From positions 3,163-38,385 of the forward strand of contig JABCZU010000015.1 in the NCBI GenBank assembly GCA_013289515.1: a DNA stretch of 35,223 nt, read 5' to 3'. The stretch is from Candidatus Babelota bacterium (GTDB lineage: Bacteria; Babelota; Babeliae; Babelales; RVW-14). The notes under the pieces are model-generated. The model was not told the DNA's origin and made no database searches. It saw only the letters and a list, made by a program, of their open reading frames with translations. Every line of letters starts with the position of its first letter. The first letter of the stretch is position 1. A program made the translations under genes and the position numbers. Below, in pieces: positions 24,092-31,441 of this stretch.

Positions 24092-24124
24092 GAGTGACTG
24101 CGCCAACCATTGGCACAGTCACTC
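24092..24124 (-). promoter_or_regulatory. Leader hairpin upstream of the ribosome-binding site
   Basis: GAGTGACTG and CAGTCACTC, extended inward by TGCCAA/TTGGCG, form a 15-bp stem with a three-base loop. It ends about 20 bases before GGAGG of the gene starting at 24062. It may stabilise the message or be a protein-binding operator. Confidence 0.5.
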
Positions 24125-24228
24125 TACTATATTGTATGCAGGCTTATGCAAAATTATTACACGCCTGGTATTTCGTACGTAAACAATGGTGCTGTTATGG
24201 TACGAATATGAGTGCATCTAGCATCGTG

Positions 24229-24831
24229 TCAAGCAACGACGATAGCGGTAGCAACACTAGCCGCAGCGGTATATATGTTCCAATAATGGTTGCCTGCGTA
24301 TGCCAATGCACCAGCAGCAGCAAGAGCACCAAGGCCACCAAGAATCTTAGCTGTTCTACTGTATCCCTTAGCTGTAACCTTAGGATCTAACGTAGCAGCA
24401 GCTTTTGGCTCAACTACTGGCGTAACCCTAGCTGGCGTAACCCTAGATAGTATATTCCTTTGGACTTCCAGATTTTGAGCTTGTTTAGCAGCTTGTGTAC
24501 GTCCGTGACCAAACTGTGTTTGGACTGCGGTACGCTTCAATGGCGTCTTGTTAGCAGGCGCTTTATTGACCTTACTTGCTTGTCTTCGAGCAAGATTATG
24601 TCTGAACTGTGCCGGACGTGTTGACTGGGCTATGTGTGTAGCACCAGGCTTGCGTTGTGTGTTGCTATGCGCATGTGCCAAGTGGACAGGTGCAAGCTTT
24701 ATACCATGACGCTTACAGTGTGCATGTAATTGCGCCGCTGTTGCTCTGCGACAACCAAAGCGTGCATTAACCTCAGGTGTCTGCGTAACTACCATAGTTA
24801 CGATAGAAAGAATAGCGATTAACCTTTTCAT
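24229..24831 (-). CDS. Exported basic protein, relative of the one at 22989
   Basis: The 200-residue product starts at the ATG after GGAGGTTTTC. Its signal peptide (KRLIAILSIVTMVVTQTPEVNA) closely follows that of the gene at 22989. The mature part is rich in His, Arg, Gln, Thr and Ala, strongly basic and probably disordered. A short repeat, RVTPARVTPVVEP, is visible. A hydrophobic segment (ILGGLGALAAAGALAYAG, about 163-180) sits near the C-terminus. The two genes probably arose from one ancestor and then diverged outside the signal region. The role is unknown. Confidence 0.75.
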   Translation of the reverse strand: MKRLIAILSIVTMVVTQTPEVNARFGCRRATAAQLHAHCKRHGIKLAPVHLAHAHSNTQRKPGATHIAQSTRPAQFRHNLARRQASKVNKAPANKTPLKRTAVQTQFGHGRTQAAKQAQNLEVQRNILSRVTPARVTPVVEPKAAATLDPKVTAKGYSRTAKILGGLGALAAAGALAYAGNHYWNIYTAAASVATAIVVA

Positions 24832-24932
24832 GAAAACCTCCAGATATGGTTAAACTATTGAACTGTCTCTTTTAGGCATCGATACCCAAATGCTTTACAC
24901 CGACCGTCGGTACTAAAGACTTGTTTTGTTGT

Positions 24933-24975
24933 TATAATGTGCATACCCTCTTGTAGCTAGCATGAGAGACTATGC
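24933..24975 (+). promoter_or_regulatory. Possible promoter and leader hairpin before mrdA
   Basis: TATAAT at 24933-24938 has no strong -35 partner. Directly after it, GCATACCCTCT and AGAGACTATGC (24941-24975) form a stem with a 2x2 internal loop. The 295-base space from 24832 to 25126 shows no gene; the remainder would be a leader of about 185 bases for mrdA or a small RNA. Weakly supported. Confidence 0.3.
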
Positions 24976-25126
24976 CGCAATTAACTTCTTCAAGCTTAGC
25001 CTGGGCATCTTCTCATTGCAAACGGCCTAAAAAGTGCAGAATCCTTGCATTGCTTTTCAAAGGGTATATATTTCTAAGCGGGATGTGCCCATTCAGGATC
25101 AAAAATAGAGATGACATGGATTATTA

Positions 25127-26851
25127 ATGCGAGAATTGGTAGCTTTAGCGCGTGGCAACAGGATTAAATACATATTAGGATATTTTTTGCTCTGTGTTTT
25201 TGTCGTCACGCTTAGACTTTTCTATTTGCAAATAGAAAGTAGTGCCCTCTTTTCCTCTATGGGAGAGCGAAATTTCCTGCGTATTGAGATTGTTCCGCCG
25301 CGTCGCGGGGATGTATATGATTGCAAAAACGTCCTTCTTGCCGCCAACCGCCCCCTTTTTGATCTTTATTGGCATGGCGGTGGTAGCGGCCGATTGTCGG
25401 TGCAGGATGAAAATTCCTTGCATACCATAGGCACTATTGTTGGTATTGATTTTCTACAGGGGGGCCAGCGGGTTGCCATTGAGTACGCCCAGCGCTATGC
25501 ACGCCGCCTTATATTAAAGGAAGATCTCTCCTTTCAGCAGCTGTGCCAAATTAGTGAGCAGTGTGGCCAGGCCCAGCACATTGTCATTGCCAACCGTTTT
25601 AAGCGGGTGTACCCAAACCAGTGCCTTGCCAGCCACGTCTTGGGCTATCTTAATCGATCAGAAAATATTGGCCAGACCGGGGTTGAGCATCACTTTGACC
25701 AAACACTGCAGGGTGCGGCAGGGTATATCTCCAGCGTTATTAATGCCACGGGCAAGACATTGGCCCAAAAGATCTCCAAAAATGCTAAGGCTGGCGCCGA
25801 TGTGGTGCTTACGCTGGACTTTAAGCTGCAGTGCATGGCCGAATCCCTCTTTGATAAGGAACAGTCAGGGGCGCTCATCCTCATGGACCCGAGTACTGGG
25901 GCTATTAGAACATTGGTCTCTTTTCCCCACTTTGACCCAAACGCCTTCTTAAAGCCGCTGACTGAGGAGGCCTGGCACCAGCTTTCGATCAATAATCCGC
26001 TGCTTAACCGAGCCACCAATGCCCAATACCCTCCGGCATCCACCTTTAAATTGGTCACCCTGGCTGCCGGCCTTGAGGAAAAGATTGTCCATACCGATGA
26101 TAAGGTGCTGTGCAGTGGGCATATGACGTTTTGTGGACGCCCCTATTATTGTATGAAGCGTACCGGACACGGAAAGCTGACAATGCGCGATGCCATGGCT
26201 GTTTCGTGCAATATTCCCTGTTTTTACATCGCTAAAAAGATTCCTATCGATCGCCTGGCCGCGTATGCGCATAAATTTGGTCTTGGTAGAAAAACTGCCT
26301 TTTCGCTACCAGAAAAGCCAGGCCTGGTGCCTACCACGCGCTGGAAACGGGCAAATAAGGGCGAAGCCTGGTGGACGGGCGAATCGCTTTCTACCTGTAT
26401 TGGGCAGGGGTACTTATTGGCCACCCCGCTGCAGGTGGTGCGCATGGTTGGCGCTATTGGTACCGGCTATTTGGTAAAGCCGCGCATGCATGAGGACGAG
26501 TCAATTGACCGTGAGCCGCTGGATATTTCTAGCAGTACCATAAACTTTTTGCGTTCTGCGATGCATGAAGCGGCGCAAAACGGGACGTGCCGCGCCATGA
26601 AGCCACTGAAGAATTTTGTTATTCATGCTAAGACCGGTACGGCACAGACCTGTAGCCTAAGCTTTGAAAAGGTGGACAAACGCCACTTAGAGCATGCGTG
26701 GTTATCCTGTTATTTTTCATATAAGGGACAGCCGCCGCTGGCTCTGGTAGTATTAGTAGAGAATGCTGGCTATTCTTGGCCGGCTATAAATATTGCTATA
26801 CATTTTTTAAAGCACTTTGAAAAGCTTAATCGCGAAGGGGCGTTATCATGA
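25127..26851 (+). CDS. mrdA: Penicillin-binding protein 2, peptidoglycan transpeptidase
   Basis: PBP2 cross-links lateral-wall peptidoglycan with RodA in the elongation complex. The 574-residue protein has an N-terminal membrane anchor (ILGYFLLCVFVVTLRLFYLQ, about 15-34) and the dimerisation-domain start PPRRGDVYD. The transpeptidase has its three motifs intact: STFK (305-308), SCN (360-362) and KTGT (502-505). The region FGLGRKTAFSLPEKPGLVPT is typical of PBP2. The length is slightly short for the family. It overlaps the next gene by four bases (ATGA), so the two are translationally coupled. No rodA is in the window. An active wall enzyme implies the cell makes peptidoglycan. Confidence 0.93.
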   Translation: MRELVALARGNRIKYILGYFLLCVFVVTLRLFYLQIESSALFSSMGERNFLRIEIVPPRRGDVYDCKNVLLAANRPLFDLYWHGGGSGRLSVQDENSLHTIGTIVGIDFLQGGQRVAIEYAQRYARRLILKEDLSFQQLCQISEQCGQAQHIVIANRFKRVYPNQCLASHVLGYLNRSENIGQTGVEHHFDQTLQGAAGYISSVINATGKTLAQKISKNAKAGADVVLTLDFKLQCMAESLFDKEQSGALILMDPSTGAIRTLVSFPHFDPNAFLKPLTEEAWHQLSINNPLLNRATNAQYPPASTFKLVTLAAGLEEKIVHTDDKVLCSGHMTFCGRPYYCMKRTGHGKLTMRDAMAVSCNIPCFYIAKKIPIDRLAAYAHKFGLGRKTAFSLPEKPGLVPTTRWKRANKGEAWWTGESLSTCIGQGYLLATPLQVVRMVGAIGTGYLVKPRMHEDESIDREPLDISSSTINFLRSAMHEAAQNGTCRAMKPLKNFVIHAKTGTAQTCSLSFEKVDKRHLEHAWLSCYFSYKGQPPLALVVLVENAGYSWPAINIAIHFLKHFEKLNREGALS

Positions 26852-27951
26852 TGCATATAGAACAACAAGACCAGGGTGCACAATCGGTGTTTACCGGAAA
26901 CATTCTGTTTTTTTACGCCTTTGATGTTGGTGATGATATTGACCTTGATATGATCAAACACAAGGGGCTGGTCGACACATGCGTGATGCCCTTGTCTGCC
27001 TATTTCAAGAATTATCATATTCCATTGGCCTTTCGCCTTAATGAGTATGCTATTGAGGGCAGCAGCCTGATTAATGCAAGCTGTATCGCAAGCAAAGTGC
27101 ACCATTTTGGCGTTATCTCGCTGTGCTACCGTATCCCATTTGAGGATACCTTTGAAAATCTTAAGGTAAAAATTATCGATATCAAAAAGAGCTTTGATGA
27201 TAAAAGCGAGATTGACGCTAAAAGCACCTTTAAAAAGATTAATGCTGCAATCAGAAAGCCCCGTTTTTATAGTTTAAAAAATTCATACTTTGCCGTTCAG
27301 GTCTATCCGCTTAAAGATCAGTTATCAGCCGATGCATTTAAAAAGCTGTATGGCAGCAAGATTGCCTCACTGCTACGGCTTGAGGTGTACAACTTGTCCG
27401 ATTATCAGCGAGATGAGATTTTGGCCTCCAGCATTGGCTATTACGGCCAGGACCTGATTATTGTTGATAGTGCAGCATCATTTATTTATGACGATGAGTA
27501 CTTTGAGCCGCTTGAGTTCTTTGAATCGGCCAATATCCAAAAGCTTGAGCTGCAATATTTTGACCGTGTGCTTGATCAAAAACTGAATTTTTTCTACGCG
27601 CAGCATGCATACAAAGTGCCGCTCAAGGCGTACATGCCACTGATCAGCGAGCGTGTTGATCTGCCAGTATCGCGGCTGGCCAAGCTCAAAGTGGATATTT
27701 CAGTAGTGACCGAGCGGCTTGAAAATAGTATTAAAATGGCAGGCGATGAGTATTATTCAAAGCTCTATTCCATGCTGGTGGAAAAGATGTCGATTCGCGG
27801 CTGGCGCGATTCGATCAATCGCAAGCTAAGCATTATTCAAGATTTATACACCGTCTATCAGGATCGCCTTGATACGATTCATGAAGAGCTGCTAACGGTG
27901 GTGATTATTATTTTAATTGCGCTGGAAGCGTTCTTGGCGTTTATGCGGTAG
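26848..27951 (+). CDS. RMD1/DUF155-like protein with a C-terminal membrane span
   Basis: The 367-residue product resembles the RMD1/DUF155 family, present in bacteria and in mitochondria. Supporting features are the mid-protein LASSIGYYGQDLIIVDSAAS, a long helical C-terminal part, RLDTIHEELLTV and a final hydrophobic helix (VVIIILIALEAFLAFM). Family membership is from recall and only moderately sure; no catalytic motif is visible. It starts inside the stop of mrdA (ATGA overlap), which suggests a shared role at the membrane. Its last 97 bases are repeated at 29792-29888. Confidence 0.75.
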   Translation: MMHIEQQDQGAQSVFTGNILFFYAFDVGDDIDLDMIKHKGLVDTCVMPLSAYFKNYHIPLAFRLNEYAIEGSSLINASCIASKVHHFGVISLCYRIPFEDTFENLKVKIIDIKKSFDDKSEIDAKSTFKKINAAIRKPRFYSLKNSYFAVQVYPLKDQLSADAFKKLYGSKIASLLRLEVYNLSDYQRDEILASSIGYYGQDLIIVDSAASFIYDDEYFEPLEFFESANIQKLELQYFDRVLDQKLNFFYAQHAYKVPLKAYMPLISERVDLPVSRLAKLKVDISVVTERLENSIKMAGDEYYSKLYSMLVEKMSIRGWRDSINRKLSIIQDLYTVYQDRLDTIHEELLTVVIIILIALEAFLAFMR

Positions 27952-27953
27952 CA
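27857..27953 (+). repeat. 97-bp direct repeat, copy 1 (3' end of the RMD1-like gene)
   Basis: It matches 29792-29888 with five differences. Four of the five are silent in the reading frame; one changes Ala to Val. Confidence 0.9.
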
Positions 27954-27971
27954 AAATTGTGAGAAAAAAAT

Positions 27972-29327
27972 CTAGGTTTGCGTAGTCAATGCGATCAGCG
28001 ATTCTTTGACGTCCTTATTCGCATCAGCAAGTACTTTGGCAATTGCATATAACGGGTAGGAGTGAATGTTCTCATGGACCGAGTAGTTGTTGGTTGAAAA
28101 TCTTATGCCATATGGGCTATTGTGATGGCTTTCCAAGAAGAGCTGAATGCTTTTAAGTGTTTTGCCTTTACCGCTTTTAACCTCGATGGGAACAATCTGT
28201 CTTCCCTGTTGAATGACATAATCAACTTCTGCCTCACTGCCACGAGCATCACGCTTCCAGTAATATAATGCAGCCTTTTTCATAGGATGTTCGTAGGCAA
28301 GTAACTCTTGGCCGACAAAAGCTTCTACCAGCAGGCCTTTATTGATAAATTCTTCCAATGGATTCAAGAGCCAATCTCCTGTTTTCAGATCAAGAATGAA
28401 TTGACTTAGGCCAACGTCTACGAACAGCAATTTAAATGAGTGTATATCGGCTTGTGCTCCCAATGGAATACCATGAGCATCAGAATGCATGACGCGGTGT
28501 ATAACCCCTGCAGTGACTAAGAGATCAACGCATGGCTCAAGATCTCTTTTTCTAAACTCTCCAACAGCGCTATATTTAAATTTTGTGCCGAGTTGGTGTG
28601 GAATGCGCGAGAAAAGTACATCCAGATATTTGAGCTGATGGCTTTTCCCATATTTTACAAAGTCGTATTGATATGCAGCAACCAGGGAATGTGGTATCTG
28701 AGAACATGCATGCAAATTCAGCATAGTTTTCCAGCAGGCGACTGCCTTTGGCATTCCTCCTATGGCCAAATAGTGGCTTAAGAGCGTCAGTATTTTATCA
28801 TGGACGACCTGGGTTGCTTGCTCTTCAATCGGATGAGATAAAATATCTTTAATCACTAGCGGGTGTTCAAGCGCACATAAAAATTCGATGAATGATAGGG
28901 GGTACATGTACAGGAATTGGACTCTTCCAACCGGCACACCAACCTGCTCTATGGCAAAGTCAAGTAACGAGCCGGCTGCAATAACGTGGAGTTCTGGCAT
29001 CATCTCATAAAAATAGCGCAGCGCTGTAATGCCATCAGGTACCGTCTGGATCTCATCAAGAAATAAGAGCGTCTGCCCGGGAATAATTTCCTTACCAGTG
29101 ATAGTAGCAATGTCCCGCAAGATTCTGTGGGGATCAAGATCAGCATCAAAAAGCGTCTTTGCCTTTTTATTGATTTCAAAATTTATCTCTACAAAGGAGG
29201 AGAAGGTTTTTCCAAGCTCCTGAACGGCATAGGTTTTGCCTACTTGTCGGGCTCCCCTGAGCAAGAGGGGCTGCCGCAATGGGCTAGTTTTCCACGTGCC
29301 CAAATGATAGTCAATTAAACGTTTCAT
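27972..29327 (-). CDS. AAA ATPase with DUF4143 / PD-(D/E)XK C-terminal domain
   Basis: This is a member of the AAA_14-DUF4143 family, common in bacteria and of poorly defined role. The ATG at 29327 follows GGGGA by nine bases and gives the usual family start MKRLIDYHL; a longer frame to 29372 adds 15 residues. Walker A is GARQVGKT (25-32), Walker B is LLFLDEIQ (about 89-96), and AAGSLLDF is sensor-like. The C-terminal domain has GSEAEVDYVI and IVPIEVKSG, a nuclease-type D...ExK core. Length, about 451 residues, is normal. It lies between two copies of the same 97-bp gene end and so looks like a cargo gene that arrived with the flanking duplication. Confidence 0.9.
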   Translation of the reverse strand: MKRLIDYHLGTWKTSPLRQPLLLRGARQVGKTYAVQELGKTFSSFVEINFEINKKAKTLFDADLDPHRILRDIATITGKEIIPGQTLLFLDEIQTVPDGITALRYFYEMMPELHVIAAGSLLDFAIEQVGVPVGRVQFLYMYPLSFIEFLCALEHPLVIKDILSHPIEEQATQVVHDKILTLLSHYLAIGGMPKAVACWKTMLNLHACSQIPHSLVAAYQYDFVKYGKSHQLKYLDVLFSRIPHQLGTKFKYSAVGEFRKRDLEPCVDLLVTAGVIHRVMHSDAHGIPLGAQADIHSFKLLFVDVGLSQFILDLKTGDWLLNPLEEFINKGLLVEAFVGQELLAYEHPMKKAALYYWKRDARGSEAEVDYVIQQGRQIVPIEVKSGKGKTLKSIQLFLESHHNSPYGIRFSTNNYSVHENIHSYPLYAIAKVLADANKDVKESLIALTTQT

Positions 29328-29452
29328 TAGTTTTTCCCCATATTTTGTTAGGCAACCGTGCATTTTGACCATGAGTGGTTAATATATACGGTAATTATAA
29401 CCGTGGATGGTTGAAAAAACAAAGTATTTGAAAAAGTTTCTGAAACGTGTAT

Positions 29453-29791
29453 CTAAAAATTAGCGCCCCATGAAGCCCATGCCGAAACAAGAGATTTATT
29501 ACCATACACTTTTGGTGTTGGCTCAAAGCCGTATGAAAAACCTAGAGCAATCGCCTGGTTTGTTGTTTTGATCAAGAAACGATATTTGTAAATGCCATAA
29601 AAGCTGTTACGGATGTAATCTGTTTTCTGTGCCGCATCGGCAAGATTTGGATGAATGCGCGCATTAAAAGCAAATGATGGGTTATAACCGATCTCGATAC
29701 ACTGTTGTGCTCGTTGAATATGTGCGGCGATAAATAAATCGACTAATTCCCCAATATCATAGTTCAATGGTGCGAAACTATCTGTCGAAAC
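29453..29791 (-). pseudogene. 3' fragment of the outer-membrane-type gene at 31442
   Basis: This fragment repeats the last third of the 31442 gene (about 110 codons) at roughly 95% identity, with a few amino-acid changes such as WGANF for WGVNF. It is cut off sharply at 29791, where the copied end of the RMD1-like gene begins. It has no signal peptide and no start of its own apart from an internal Met, so it is a remnant. The rest of the 29373-29890 gap holds no gene. Confidence 0.85.
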
Positions 29792-29888
29792 ATCAGGATC
29801 GCCTTGATACGATTCACGAAGAGTTACTAACGGTGGTGATTATTATTTTAATTGCGCTGGAAGTGTTCTTGGCGTTCATGCGGTAGCA
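29792..29888 (+). repeat. 97-bp direct repeat, copy 2 (displaced gene end)
   Basis: Second copy of the RMD1-like 3' end, ending TTCATGCGGTAGCA. With copy 1 it brackets 1.84 kb holding the DUF4143 ATPase gene and the outer-membrane gene fragment. Confidence 0.9.
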
Positions 29889-29890
29889 TA

Positions 29891-30223
29891 TCATGCCTTT
29901 GCATAAATTCGCTTGCCATACTTCTTAATCATATAACAGTTACTATACCCATCCTGCGAAAGTTTTTTAAATTCTTCAGTTGTATAGACAAGAATATATT
30001 TGGCAACATCAACACCGATAAGTGCCTTGTGTCCCTTTGCCATGTACGCATAGCGATCGTCCGGTTCAGGGGCCTTTTCAATAACAACAAGAATCCCAGA
30101 GTCAATGTTATCTTCTCGAATAGGTTCCAAGATATAAATTTCACAAGGATTATAGGTTTTAACAAGACGTCGTGTAATCTCGTCTAGTGTCTTTTGATCT
30201 AATGGTTCAATACCCATATTCAT
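29891..30223 (-). CDS. Degenerate MNT-type nucleotidyltransferase-like protein
   Basis: This 110-residue protein has the size and secondary-structure order of minimal nucleotidyltransferases, which pair with HEPN toxins and in MntA/HepT inactivate them by adenylylation. The fold is suggested by TYNPCEIYILEP, where the GSxARG loop should be, and ILVVIEKA, where the Asp pair should be. The Gly-Ser and both Asp are missing, so it is probably catalytically dead. The C-terminus (YMIKKYGKRIYAKA) matches that of the gene at 30606, its likely paralogue. GGAG precedes the ATG. It is the last gene of a four-gene minus-strand series with the HEPN gene 25 bases upstream. Confidence 0.7.
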   Translation of the reverse strand: MNMGIEPLDQKTLDEITRRLVKTYNPCEIYILEPIREDNIDSGILVVIEKAPEPDDRYAYMAKGHKALIGVDVAKYILVYTTEEFKKLSQDGYSNCYMIKKYGKRIYAKA

Positions 30224-30247
30224 GATCGCTCCTTAGCTTGTAACTGC

Positions 30248-30619
30248 CTATTTAATTTGACGTCTAACATAGTTAAGCACAGACTCCGATTGCTTAATAA
30301 GATGCTTCATCTTTTCTTGATCTGGTCTTTTAAAATGATCATCTGGGTATCTGCCCGTAGTTTCATAGGTATTAAGGTCAGAGGCAAATGAACGAAGCGT
30401 TTCAAAGTCTTTTTCAAACTCCATACACTGAACAACTAACTTAATAAGATCATGTGTTTTAACGAGTTCTCTATTTTTAAAAATTAGATAGGCTTTGAAA
30501 GATTTTTCTGCACATTGCTGAACATGAAAAAGCATTGTCATAAAGGGTACTGAGGACAAGTGTTTTGCCGAGTCTAAGTCTTCCTGGGCTATCAGAAGCC
30601 ATGGTTCATGCGTGCGCAT
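30248..30619 (-). CDS. HEPN-domain protein
   Basis: This 123-residue protein is a HEPN-domain member of the COG2250 type. The start MRTHEPWLLIAQEDLDSAK is the usual first helix. FHVQQCAEKSFKAYL (31-45) and KTHDLIKLV (54-62) are family hallmarks, with LNTYETTGRYPDDH (82-95) after. Two R-to-H spacings could be the RNase-type motif: R50...H56 and R90...H95 (RYPDDH). Which, if either, is catalytic cannot be told here. I start at 30619 because the helix then begins correctly; an ATG five codons earlier is possible. It overlaps the end of the 30606 gene by 14 bases, so the two are coupled. It is likely the effector of the operon. Confidence 0.8.
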   Translation of the reverse strand: MRTHEPWLLIAQEDLDSAKHLSSVPFMTMLFHVQQCAEKSFKAYLIFKNRELVKTHDLIKLVVQCMEFEKDFETLRSFASDLNTYETTGRYPDDHFKRPDQEKMKHLIKQSESVLNYVRRQIK

Positions 30620-30941
30620 AAATACGTTTTCCATATTTTTTAATTAAATAACTGAGGGTAGATGAGTCTTGTGAATACTCCGCAAATTCTTCTGGGGTAT
30701 ATACCAGAATACTTTTTGGGAGCTTAACATCAGTCAGCGCCTCATGTCCCTTGGTCATAAGATCATAATGTTCAATATCAACTCCATCAACAACAACAAG
30801 AATACTAAGATTGGGTTTATTTTCTTGTAATTTATTTTCTTGGTAAGGTCCTAAAAGGTAGATTTCATGAGGATTGTAGGCCTTTACAAGGCGATTGTTA
30901 ATCTCTTCTATAGTTGCTTGATCTACTGATTGAACGTTCAT
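30606..30941 (-). CDS. Degenerate MNT-type nucleotidyltransferase-like protein, upstream copy
   Basis: This is a 111-residue paralogue of the protein at 29891: AYNPHEIYLLGP, LVVVDGVD, GHEALTDVKLPKSILVYTPEEF and YLIKKYGKRIYAHA. The active-site loop keeps the Gly but not the Ser (LLGPYQENK), and the Asp pair is reduced, so adenylyl transfer is doubtful. AAAGG precedes the ATG. The stop lies inside the HEPN gene. Two such proteins flanking one HEPN gene is an unusual order; one or both may be binding-type antitoxins. Confidence 0.7.
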   Translation of the reverse strand: MNVQSVDQATIEEINNRLVKAYNPHEIYLLGPYQENKLQENKPNLSILVVVDGVDIEHYDLMTKGHEALTDVKLPKSILVYTPEEFAEYSQDSSTLSYLIKKYGKRIYAHA

Positions 30942-30980
30942 AATTACCTTTCTTGGCTAAGCATTATTTTGAATGTAATA

Positions 30981-31187
30981 TCAATCTTGTGGCGGACAAT
31001 CATTCTTAGGATGAGCAAGATCAGCGATGTTCTTTATAATCATCATAAGGCTCTTTGCATCTGAAGCTAACATTTCTGCAACTGTTGCCATTCCAACTAT
31101 GTGTTGCAGGCGATCGCGCAGATTTTCAACTTCGCTCGTTTGAACGTTAGAAATTTTTAAATTTTTATCACGAAGTTTATAATACAT
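30981..31187 (-). CDS. Small helical protein at the head of the MNT-HEPN operon
   Basis: The 68-residue product has no family I know. AGAGGAT lies seven bases before the ATG at 31187, a good ribosome-binding site. It looks wholly helical (EVENLRDRLQHIVGMATVAEMLASDAKSL is split here as two helices, VENLRDRLQHIV and ATVAEMLAS). It ends 39 bases before the start of the 30606 gene and is probably on the same transcript. It could be a regulator or a further antitoxin component. Confidence 0.55.
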   Translation of the reverse strand: MYYKLRDKNLKISNVQTSEVENLRDRLQHIVGMATVAEMLASDAKSLMMIIKNIADLAHPKNDCPPQD

Positions 31188-31239
31188 GCTTAAATCCTCT
31201 AGCTTAAAAGTATAATTTTCATTAATTCAAATGGGGTAA

Positions 31240-31428
31240 ACCACATCCTTAGGATGTGGTGATAAACAAATGCTATGCAAGTAACAACCCATGTTATCCT
31301 TAAGTGCAGTTGCTCCCCGCAACACAACACTTAAGGATAAAACAATGAGTCGATTTAGTAGATTATCACACTCCATATGGTATTGTCACTACCATATTGT
31401 ATGGGTTTCAAGGTATAGATTTTGGTGA
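31240..31428 (+). mobile_element. IS200/IS605-type element remnant
   Basis: Three features of an IS200 left end are in order. ACCACATCC-TTA-GGATGTGGT (31240-31260) is a perfect end hairpin. TTATCCTTAAGTG (31294-31306) pairs with CACTTAAGGATAA (31328-31340), a hairpin that hides the ribosome-binding site AAGGA. Then comes the start of a TnpA gene. Everything beyond codon 27 is missing: sequence jumps to the 3' end of the outer-membrane gene. Confidence 0.8.
31345..31428 (+). pseudogene. Truncated Y1 transposase tnpA (first 27 codons)
   Basis: The frame reads SRLSHSIWYCHYHIVWVSRY and ends RFW-stop. The segment HYHIVWV.RYR is the conserved first strand of IS200/IS605 Y1 transposases. The catalytic HUH and Tyr parts are absent, so it is dead. 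Too short for most gene callers. Confidence 0.8.
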
Positions 31429-31441
31429 TGGAATAAGACGC

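Noticed and set aside
24941-25100. Small regulatory RNA or riboswitch before mrdA
   Set aside because: A stem-loop is present, but I could match no known riboswitch or small-RNA consensus. It is kept only as a low-confidence leader feature.
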